Shown here one piece after another: positions 7,085 to 12,375 of a DNA stretch of 12,375 nt (the stretch's first letter is position 1; each line of letters begins with the position of its first letter). The stretch comes from Cyanobacteria bacterium UBA7694 (GTDB taxonomy: Bacteria > Cyanobacteriota > Sericytochromatia > UBA7694). A model generated the notes under the pieces. It worked only from the letters and a program-made list of their open reading frames with translations. It was not told where the DNA came from and searched no databases. The stretch spans positions 1 through 12,375 of the forward strand of contig DLGM01000050.1 of the NCBI GenBank assembly GCA_002482705.1, written 5' to 3'. Both the position numbers and the translations under genes were made by a program.

Positions 7085-7092
7085 ATTATAAT
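7085..7092. promoter_or_regulatory. Palindromic ATTATAAT, -10 box candidate on both strands
   Basis: TATAAT reads on the plus strand at 7087-7092 and, because ATTATAAT is its own reverse complement, on the minus strand at 7090-7085. Plus-strand initiation near 7099 would give a short leader of about 17 bases before the ATG at 7116. Neither direction has a convincing -35 at normal spacing; a TTGTCA at 7055-7060 is 26 bases away. The plus-strand use is the more likely one. Confidence 0.45.
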
Positions 7093-7115
7093 AGAAAGAG
7101 GCAAAAGGGGGTTCC

Positions 7116-7700
7116 ATGCAAATTCCACCACCTGAAATGGCGGCGCTGCTACAGGCGGGCTCTGTAGATACGACGCTTTTTCGCCTGATTGAAGGCCATC
7201 GCGATATTCAGTCATTGGTGGCAGTTTTGGCCAGTCAACAGCCCTTTGATGTCAATAAGGACAATCACGGCCAGCTTCATCAGGGGCAGTCTGCGGAGCT
7301 GTTGCCGGATTCGGTGCACCGGGTGCGTTACCTCGGTTATCTATTACTGGATCAGCTCAATCTCCACCGCCCCCTGCGTTTGCATCTCGACTTTGGCTCA
7401 GCTTATCGCCATATTCCCCTGATTTTGGTGTTAAAAGGCTTCTGGATTACCGGCCGCCATCGCTTGCGAATTGTGGCCGGACAGGTGTTGCAACAGCCCA
7501 GCATCTCTGATCAAAATGGTCGGATCGATTTTGCTTTGCCCCCCTTGGCCGATGTGATTACCCATTCTGAACGCTTGACGGGCTTTCATGTATACTTGAT
7601 TCGCCCCAAGGCCGAGTCTGTTTCGCCTGTTCTGGCCCCCCCCACGGTTCGCTCTGAGCCCGTGCTCAATGTGCGCCGAACTATTGATGTAAAGGTATGA
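7116..7700 (+). CDS. Hypothetical protein, 194 aa, upstream of thrC
   Basis: I do not recognise this family. There is no signal peptide and no clear membrane segment; the composition looks like a soluble cytoplasmic protein. Residues about 65-125 are mixed hydrophobic and basic (RYLGYLLLDQLNLHRPLRLH, then HIPLILVLKGFWITGRHRLR), suggesting a compact alpha/beta core. The last 30 residues are Pro/Val-rich (VSPVLAPPTVRSEPVLNV) and probably a flexible tail. It contains no cysteine. The start is supported by AGGGGG four bases before the ATG and a TATAAT at 7087. It ends 6 bases before thrC, so the two are surely co-transcribed; a role linked to threonine synthesis is possible but only inferred. An 8-C run at 7636-7643 lies in the tail-encoding part. 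Confidence 0.8.
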   Translation: MQIPPPEMAALLQAGSVDTTLFRLIEGHRDIQSLVAVLASQQPFDVNKDNHGQLHQGQSAELLPDSVHRVRYLGYLLLDQLNLHRPLRLHLDFGSAYRHIPLILVLKGFWITGRHRLRIVAGQVLQQPSISDQNGRIDFALPPLADVITHSERLTGFHVYLIRPKAESVSPVLAPPTVRSEPVLNVRRTIDVKV

Positions 7701-7706
7701 TGTGCC

Positions 7707-8762
7707 ATGTGGAAAGGTTTGATCGATCGCTACCGTGAGTTTTTGCCTGTCACCGCCACAACCCCGGTGGTGAGCTTACATGAGGGCAATACGCCGCTCA
7801 TTTATGCCACATATCTCAGCGAACTGACGGGAGCACACGTCTGGATCAAATACGAAGGCCTCAACCCGACTGGGTCGTTTAAAGACCGGGGCATGACCCT
7901 AGCCATCACCAAAGCCTTAGAAGCGGGCAGCCGGGCCGTTATGTGTGCCTCTACGGGCAATACCTCTGCTTCCATGGCGGCCTATTGTGCCAAAGCCGGG
8001 ATGCGCGGTTATATTCTCGTGCCCGATGGGTATGTGGCTTTGGGTAAACTCTCTCAGGCGATTGCCCATGGCGCCCAGGTGGTTCCCATTCGCGGCAACT
8101 TTGATCAGGCCCTCGATTTGGCACGCGAAATTACCGAAAAGTACCCGGTGACATTGGTCAACTCGGTCAACCCGTACCGCATTGAGGGGCAAAAAACGGC
8201 GGCCTTTGAAGTGTGTGATCAGCTGGGGCAGGCCCCGGACATTCTCGCAATCCCCGTCGGCAATGCCGGGAATATTACCGCTTATTGGAAGGGCTTCAAA
8301 ACCTACCATGAACAGGCGCATATTTCTACTCTGCCACAGATGTGGGGATTCCAGGCCGCTGGCGCTGCACCCTTGGTCTCAGGCCAACGGGTCGACAAGC
8401 CGGAAACCATTGCCACGGCCATTCGCATTGGCAATCCGGCCAGTTGGGATTACGCGATCGCCGCCCGTGATGAATCTGGGGGGCGTATTGATGCAGTCAC
8501 TGATACGGAGATTTTAGAGGCATATGCCCTGCTCTCGACCCGTGAAGGCATTTTCTGTGAGCCGGCCTCGGCAGCTTCGGTGGCGGGATTGTTAAAAATG
8601 AAGGCCCTGGGCCAAGTACCAGAGGGGGCCAAAATTGTCTGTGTCCTGACTGGCCATGGCCTCAAAGATCCTGATCGGGCCATTTCCTACCATATGCAAG
8701 GGCAGGCCCTGCAACCCGTAGATGCGACGCTGGCCGCCTTAACAACTGCTTTGCAGCTTTAG
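7707..8762 (+). CDS. thrC: Threonine synthase
   Basis: PLP enzyme converting O-phospho-L-homoserine to L-threonine and phosphate, the last step of threonine synthesis. The 351-aa protein is the short bacterial form. It begins with the typical MWKGLIDRYREFLPV and LHEGNTPL. The PLP lysine is K59 in NPTGSFKDRGM, STGNTS is at 82-87, the phosphate-binding GNAGN at 185-189, and the C-terminal LTGHGLKDP at 314-322. All key residues are intact. It follows the 194-aa hypothetical gene by 6 bases and has AAGG about 11 bases upstream of the ATG. Together with the ilvA-type lyase on the other strand, it makes this window a threonine production and consumption neighbourhood. Confidence 0.96.
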   Translation: MWKGLIDRYREFLPVTATTPVVSLHEGNTPLIYATYLSELTGAHVWIKYEGLNPTGSFKDRGMTLAITKALEAGSRAVMCASTGNTSASMAAYCAKAGMRGYILVPDGYVALGKLSQAIAHGAQVVPIRGNFDQALDLAREITEKYPVTLVNSVNPYRIEGQKTAAFEVCDQLGQAPDILAIPVGNAGNITAYWKGFKTYHEQAHISTLPQMWGFQAAGAAPLVSGQRVDKPETIATAIRIGNPASWDYAIAARDESGGRIDAVTDTEILEAYALLSTREGIFCEPASAASVAGLLKMKALGQVPEGAKIVCVLTGHGLKDPDRAISYHMQGQALQPVDATLAALTTALQL

Positions 8763-8799
8763 GATTCTGCTGTGGGGCAGATGTTTTGAAAATCTCTGA

Positions 8800-9858
8800 A
8801 TGGCTGAGTCTGCCGCTGTGGTGACAAACTTAAAAGATGCAGCTTTAGCGCTCAATCAGGGCGATTGGCCCACAGCTATGGCCTATTATCACCAGCGTTA
8901 TCAACACCAGCGCGGGTCGCAATGGCAACCGGGGTTGACCTACAGCCCGTATACCCCGGTTGAGGTGCCCCGCCATAAATTAGGGTTTGATCTGGCCCAG
9001 TTAGACTACCTGTTGGCAAACAAACTGTTGCCTCTTGAGCCTTTTGGTGAAGTACTCAACCAATGGCGAGCTCTTGCTGAGACCAGGTCTCCCCACATTG
9101 CTTCCGAGGCTTTAGGCCCCTATTGGGAGCGCCCCTTGTATTCAGACTTCACCTTATCCCTCAATGGGCGTTCTCCTTTTCGCTCTGACATTGACTGGGA
9201 ACAGGTTGCCGCTGACTTTCAACGACGGTCACTGGGTTTTGCCATGATTGATCAGGTCTTGGCCCCAGAAACCCTGCTACACATTCAGCAACACCTGTGG
9301 CGCTCTACCTGTTGGCATGACTGGCGTCGGGGCAATTATGTGGGCAGTTATATGGTAGATGGTTTACATGCGCCGATTTTTTTTGAAGTGGCGGCAGCGC
9401 TCAAACAACACTTGGCCCCACTCTTGGGCTCTTATCCCCATGCTTCCCACTGGGCTTATAAATATGCTCCTGAAGGCGGCGGTGTTGGGTTACATGCCGA
9501 CGAATACGGCTGTATTAACGTCAATTTATGGCTGACCCCGGATGTGGCCAATTTGGAGGCTGCCAGTGGGGGTGGGGGCTTACATATCCATGAAGTGTTG
9601 GCTCCCCTGGATTGGAATCCGGTGGCTTACCAGGACCGTTTGCATGAGCTGGTCCCAGCAGGGGGCTGGAAGCAGTACACTATTCCCTATCGCTGCAACC
9701 GCATGCTGATCTTTAACTCGCGGCTTTTGCATCAAACAGCCCCCTATCGCTTTGACCCACGTTATCTCGGTTATCGCACCAATCTGACCTTTTTATTTGG
9801 TTATCAGGGGGTTCCACTGGAACGTCAGGCCTTGACCTATTTGTATACAGACACTTAG
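8800..9858 (+). CDS. 2-oxoglutarate/Fe(II)-dependent oxygenase-like protein
   Basis: A 352-aa protein whose C-terminal half (about 145-335) has the double-stranded beta-helix signature. The iron ligands are H232 and D234 in GLHADEYGCINVNLWL and H311 in SRLLHQT; R326 in YRTNLTF is placed to bind 2-oxoglutarate. The first ~100 residues are helical, beginning with a TPR-like unit (ALALNQGDWPTAMAYYHQRY). Substrate is unknown; related enzymes hydroxylate proteins or small molecules. TGA lies in frame immediately before the ATG, so translation cannot start further upstream; no good Shine-Dalgarno is visible. The gene starts 37 bases after thrC and may be read on the same transcript. The fold is likely correct; the exact subfamily is not assigned. 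Confidence 0.8.
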   Translation: MAESAAVVTNLKDAALALNQGDWPTAMAYYHQRYQHQRGSQWQPGLTYSPYTPVEVPRHKLGFDLAQLDYLLANKLLPLEPFGEVLNQWRALAETRSPHIASEALGPYWERPLYSDFTLSLNGRSPFRSDIDWEQVAADFQRRSLGFAMIDQVLAPETLLHIQQHLWRSTCWHDWRRGNYVGSYMVDGLHAPIFFEVAAALKQHLAPLLGSYPHASHWAYKYAPEGGGVGLHADEYGCINVNLWLTPDVANLEAASGGGGLHIHEVLAPLDWNPVAYQDRLHELVPAGGWKQYTIPYRCNRMLIFNSRLLHQTAPYRFDPRYLGYRTNLTFLFGYQGVPLERQALTYLYTDT

Positions 9859-9859
9859 A

Positions 9860-9899
9860 TCTGCTGAGACGGGTCCAAATCCGTTACAATAACAGCAGA
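9860..9899 (+). promoter_or_regulatory. Nested inverted repeat with a TACAAT -10 box before cutA
   Basis: TCTGCTG at 9860-9866 pairs with CAGCAGA at 9893-9899. Inside it ACGG (9869-9872) pairs with CCGT (9881-9884). The right-hand part contains TACAAT (9885-9890), a plausible -10 box for cutA with start near 9897. No strong -35 is visible. It could be an operator over the promoter or a weak terminator for the oxygenase gene; there is no T-run. Confidence 0.35.
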
Positions 9900-9924
9900 A
9901 GTCCGACTGCAAAGGATCCTTGTT

Positions 9925-10260
9925 GTGCATACAGATGCATGTGTCGTCTACGTAACGACCCCTTCTCAGGAAGAAGCGACCCGTTTGGCCCAGGTTTTGG
10001 TCAGCGAGCGTTTGGCCGCCTGTGTTCAGCAGGTAGGCCCCATTCAATCCACCTATATCTGGCAAGAACAGCTCTGTGAGGATCAGGAATATCTGCTGAT
10101 CATCAAAACCCGTAAGGCCCTGACTGCGGCCCTGACCGACCGGGTGCAGGCGCTCCACACTTATGAAGTGCCAGAAGTGCTGGTTTTGCCCGTTCAAGGG
10201 GGATCGGCTCCGTATTTGCAGTGGCTTTATGACCAAACCCAGGAGCCCGAACATGTTTAA
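9925..10260 (+). CDS. cutA: CutA family divalent-cation tolerance protein
   Basis: Small trimeric PII-like protein, 111 aa, the usual family length. CutA signature elements are all present: ERLAACVQQ (28-36), STYIWQ (42-47), the KTR block at 61-63, the conserved HTYEVPEVLVLPV at 78-90 and a YLQW near the C-terminus. CutA has been linked to copper and other divalent-metal tolerance in E. coli, but its real role is unsettled. The start is GTG, with AAAGGA ending 8 bases upstream. The 3' end overlaps pepP by 8 bases, indicating co-translation. Confidence 0.94.
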   Translation: MHTDACVVYVTTPSQEEATRLAQVLVSERLAACVQQVGPIQSTYIWQEQLCEDQEYLLIIKTRKALTAALTDRVQALHTYEVPEVLVLPVQGGSAPYLQWLYDQTQEPEHV

Positions 10261-11560
10261 CCCCGACTTTCACCGCCATAATCGTGAGCGCTTTATGGCC
10301 CAATTACAGGGCGGCGTGGCGATTATCCCCAGTGCCCCAGAAGCCACTTATAGCCATGATGTCCACTACGTCTACCGCCAGCACAGCGACTTTTATTATC
10401 TAACCGGTTTTACCGAGCCCAATAGTGTGCTCGTGATTGCCCCCGGCCATAAAGATCCGGTCACCCTGTTTGTGATGCCCCGCGACCTCGAAAAAGAAAT
10501 CTGGAATGGTTTCCGCCATGGCACCGCCGGGGCCGAACAGACCTTTGGGGCTTCCAAGGCTTACACCATCGACCAACTGGCGGCAAAGCTGCCTGAATAC
10601 CTCGAAAACACCTCTGATTTATATTATGCCTTTGGCCGCAATGAAAGTTTTGACCGTGTGGTGCATGAAGCTTTGGGCGTGGTGCGCGGCAAAGTGCGTG
10701 CAGGCGTTCGGGCTCCCAAACATTATGTTGAGCCCGGATCGATTCTGCACGAAATGCGCCTGATCAAACAAGACTATGAAGTCGCCATGATGCAAAAGGC
10801 GTCCGATATCAGCGTGGAAACGCACAAGGCCCTGATGCAAGCCGTGCGTCCGGGTATGTATGAATACGAAATGGATGCCCTGATTCAATACCATTTCCGC
10901 CGCCACAATGCCCGTTATGGTTACCCCTCGATCATTGGTGGGGGCCTCAATGCCACCGTATTACACTATGTCGAAAACGACAAACAATTACACGATGGCG
11001 ACCTGCTCTTGGTGGATGCTGGGGCCGAATACGCCCACTACAATGCCGACATTACCCGTACTTTTCCGGTCAATGGCCGCTTCTCCGCCACGCAAAAAGC
11101 CGTTTATGAAGTGGTCTTGGCAGCCCAGTTGGCCGCGACCGCAGAAGTGCGCCCCGGCAATACCTTCTTGGCTCCCCATGACAAAGCGGTCGAAATTCTG
11201 ACCGAAGGCCTGATCGATCTGGGTTTGCTCAACGGTAGCCGCGACGCCCTGATTGAATCTGAGGCCTACAAAAAATTCTATATGCACCGCACCGGCCACT
11301 GGATCGGGGGCGATGTGCACGATCTGGGCGAATACCGTGAAGCAGATGGTGGCTCACGGATTTTGCAACCGGGTATGGCCCTCACAATTGAGCCCGGCCT
11401 TTATTTTGGCCCCCACCTCAAGGGCGAAATCCCCGAAGAATTCCTGCATATCGGGATTCGTATCGAAGACGACATTCTCGTCACCCCCGAGGGCAACCAC
11501 AACTTCACCGCAGGGGTGCCCAAGGCTGTGGCGGAAATCGAAGCCCTGATGCAGGCTTAA
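10253..11560 (+). CDS. pepP: Xaa-Pro aminopeptidase (aminopeptidase P)
   Basis: Cytoplasmic dinuclear-metal (usually Mn) peptidase removing an N-terminal residue that precedes proline. From this start it has 435 aa, close to E. coli PepP. The N-terminal AMP_N domain covers about 1-165 (FYYLTGFTEPNSVLVIAP) and the pita-bread catalytic domain about 170-430. The five metal ligands are intact: D255 (LLVDAGAE), D266 (NADITRTFP), H349 (HRTGHWIGGDVHD), E380 (LTIEPGLYF) and E405 (GIRIEDDI). A longer frame from an ATG at 10163 would add 30 residues but lies inside cutA. The ATG at 10253 has AGGAG at 10241-10245, 7 bases upstream, and gives the family N-terminus. It is followed by a bidirectional terminator. 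Confidence 0.96.
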   Translation: MFNPDFHRHNRERFMAQLQGGVAIIPSAPEATYSHDVHYVYRQHSDFYYLTGFTEPNSVLVIAPGHKDPVTLFVMPRDLEKEIWNGFRHGTAGAEQTFGASKAYTIDQLAAKLPEYLENTSDLYYAFGRNESFDRVVHEALGVVRGKVRAGVRAPKHYVEPGSILHEMRLIKQDYEVAMMQKASDISVETHKALMQAVRPGMYEYEMDALIQYHFRRHNARYGYPSIIGGGLNATVLHYVENDKQLHDGDLLLVDAGAEYAHYNADITRTFPVNGRFSATQKAVYEVVLAAQLAATAEVRPGNTFLAPHDKAVEILTEGLIDLGLLNGSRDALIESEAYKKFYMHRTGHWIGGDVHDLGEYREADGGSRILQPGMALTIEPGLYFGPHLKGEIPEEFLHIGIRIEDDILVTPEGNHNFTAGVPKAVAEIEALMQA

Positions 11561-11575
11561 GGCCTATTCAAAATA

Positions 11576-11609
11576 AAAACGGCCCTCCTCATTTTGGGAA
11601 GGCCGTTTT
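11576..11609. terminator. Bidirectional intrinsic terminator
   Basis: AAAACGGCC (11576-11584) pairs perfectly with GGCCGTTTT (11601-11609), with a few further pairs possible inside the loop. On the plus strand it is followed by TTTTGTTGT, terminating pepP. On the minus strand it is followed by TTTTTATTTT, terminating the convergent secreted-protein gene. Confidence 0.9.
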
Positions 11610-11617
11610 GTTGTGGA

Positions 11618-12229
11618 TTAGGGCTGGGGCAGGAGTTGCCCGGTTTTGAGGTCCAACTTCCACCGTTGGGTGCGGGTCGTTTTTTCTGGTTTATCTCCTG
11701 CGGCTAAAGCTCCCCCCTCTGGCTGGTAATCACGCAGATGGGTGACGCTTATATTATAGTCGGCTGCAATCTGGGCTTTTAGGGTATGGTAGGTGGCGCT
11801 GCCATCCATCAGGGATGCGGTCACCAATTTACCGGCCAGTTCTAAGCGCGCCACAATCCCCTTTTGGCGATCAAAGGTGATCAGCTCATACAGGTCCATT
11901 TCAAAGCCATTCCAACTTGTGGCTTTGCGAAAAATGACTGCAATCACCTGGGGCGTTTGGGCCAGTACATAAGCCGGTTGATACACAGATAAATCCGGGT
12001 CAAAAAATAGCGGCTCTGCTTGGGCCCAAACTTCAAACTGATCAGGAATCAGAGGATATAAGTCTTCGGACAGCATGCGTGTTTGTTTTGGCGCTTGGCA
12101 GCAGGTAGCGGGTAATTTTAAGCTGGGTAAATTTTGTACCAGGGTGGGTAAGAGCGTGGCTGTCTGTTCATCGGCCTGAACGGGCCAACTCAAGCTGAGC
12201 AATAAACCTAAAACCATGACATAACGCAT
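11618..12229 (-). CDS. Small secreted protein of unknown function
   Basis: A 203-aa protein with a clear Sec signal peptide (MRYVMVLGLLLSLSWPVQA, then DEQ). The mature part has just two cysteines, adjacent in PATCCQAP about 25 residues after cleavage. It continues with mixed beta-rich sequence (QPAYVLAQTPQVIAVIF, FEMDLYELITFDR, GIVARLELAGKL) and ends in a strand-like WKLDLKTGQLLPQP. I do not recognise the family. AAGGAGGAA at 12233-12241 is 5 bases (from GGAGG) before the ATG at 12229. The adjacent ATG at 12232 is only 2 bases away, so 12229 is preferred. The in-frame extension to 12307 would precede this ribosome site and is rejected. A short upstream reading frame stops at the same ribosome site, suggesting coupling. 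Confidence 0.8.
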   Translation of the reverse strand: MRYVMVLGLLLSLSWPVQADEQTATLLPTLVQNLPSLKLPATCCQAPKQTRMLSEDLYPLIPDQFEVWAQAEPLFFDPDLSVYQPAYVLAQTPQVIAVIFRKATSWNGFEMDLYELITFDRQKGIVARLELAGKLVTASLMDGSATYHTLKAQIAADYNISVTHLRDYQPEGGALAAGDKPEKTTRTQRWKLDLKTGQLLPQP

Positions 12230-12232
12230 CAT

Positions 12233-12241
12233 TTCCTCCTT
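12233..12241 (-). promoter_or_regulatory. Perfect Shine-Dalgarno AAGGAGGAA overlapping an upstream stop
   Basis: The minus strand reads TAAGGAGGAAATGATG. The TAA closes the upstream short frame, the AGGAGG core is maximal, and two consecutive ATGs follow. The layout favours re-initiation or coupling between the two frames. Confidence 0.7.
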
Positions 12242-12375
12242 ATACGACACACAGGGCTGGACAGGCCAACATGAGGGCGATGCCCTTTTCATAATAAGCC
12301 TGTTCATTAATAAAGACGGGGCATAGACCTGCTGCCCCTTGATAGACGATATTCTCCCCCGTGAAACTCATGAAC
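12240..12375 (-). CDS. Short Cys-containing frame at the right edge (small protein or C-terminus of a larger one)
   Basis: On the minus strand a frame is open from the window edge to a TAA at 12242-12240. From an ATG at 12371 it would encode 43 residues, beginning MSFTGENIVYQGAAGLCPVF and ending ALMLACPALCVV, with three cysteines (LCP, ACP, LCV). The stop is embedded in the next gene's Shine-Dalgarno site, which supports real translation. Whether the ATG is the true start or just an internal Met cannot be seen, since only 4 bases lie upstream. The family is not recognised, and the frame is short enough that chance remains possible. Confidence 0.45.
   Translation of the reverse strand, partial: FMSFTGENIVYQGAAGLCPVFINEQAYYEKGIALMLACPALCVV

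Noticed and set aside
7636..7643. Eight-C run in the 194-aa gene as a phase-variation switch
   Set aside because: It lies near the 3' end in a Pro-rich tail, where a slip would change only the last ~20 residues; weak evidence.
8763..8799. Riboswitch, attenuator or leader peptide around thrC
   Set aside because: The gaps before and after thrC are 6 and 37 bases, too short for such structures, and no Thr/Ile codon run is present.
10163..10252. 30-codon N-terminal extension of pepP
   Set aside because: It lies wholly within cutA, lacks a ribosome site and is Cys-rich unlike PepP; the ATG at 10253 has AGGAG and fits the family.
12274..12286. Small hairpin AGGGC-GAT-GCCCT followed by TTTTC on the plus strand
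   Set aside because: The stem is only 5 bp with a 3-base loop, and no plus-strand gene ends here; more likely chance within the short coding frame.
12230..12307. 26-codon N-terminal extension of the minus-strand secreted protein
   Set aside because: It would place the signal peptide internally and run through the perfect ribosome site; the upstream short frame is in another register.

Overview
The window is an ordinary-looking bacterial chromosomal segment of about 50% GC, densely packed with genes on both strands. It has no gene-free stretch longer than about 120 bases once starts are corrected. I see no mobile element, CRISPR array, rRNA or tRNA. The lineage cannot be fixed from the sequence alone. 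The group 1 sigma factor (ETPIGKEEDSRL, and a C-terminus HPNRN..LREYI) looks like those of Cyanobacteriota and neighbouring phyla. No photosynthesis gene is present, so a non-photosynthetic cyanobacterial relative is one low-confidence guess.

Left block (1-3602, + strand): the primary sigma factor gene enters from outside the window. It overlaps a gene for a secreted beta-sandwich/helical protein (ATGA overlap), which overlaps a gene for an ASKHA-fold protein (TGATG overlap). That protein resembles the hydantoinase A/MfnF-type family but has degraded nucleotide-binding motifs. The tight overlaps indicate one operon. This is the least familiar part of the window.

Middle block (3617-6929, - strand): a CPA2-type cation:proton antiporter with tandem Usp-like cytoplasmic domains lies upstream of a threonine ammonia-lyase with a C-terminal ACT domain. 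The antiporter probably starts at a TTG codon behind a strong Shine-Dalgarno sequence. The lyase probably starts at an internal ATG. A palindromic ATTATAAT element sits between the antiporter gene and the divergent right-hand genes.

Right block (7116-11560, + strand): an unrecognised 194-aa protein, threonine synthase (thrC), a 2OG-Fe(II) oxygenase-like protein, CutA and PepP (Xaa-Pro aminopeptidase), closed by a bidirectional intrinsic terminator. Threonine synthase and threonine ammonia-lyase together cover threonine formation and its deamination to 2-oxobutanoate, the entry to isoleucine.

Right edge (11618-12375, - strand): a small secreted protein of unknown function, preceded by and probably translationally coupled to a short Cys-containing reading frame that runs to the window edge.
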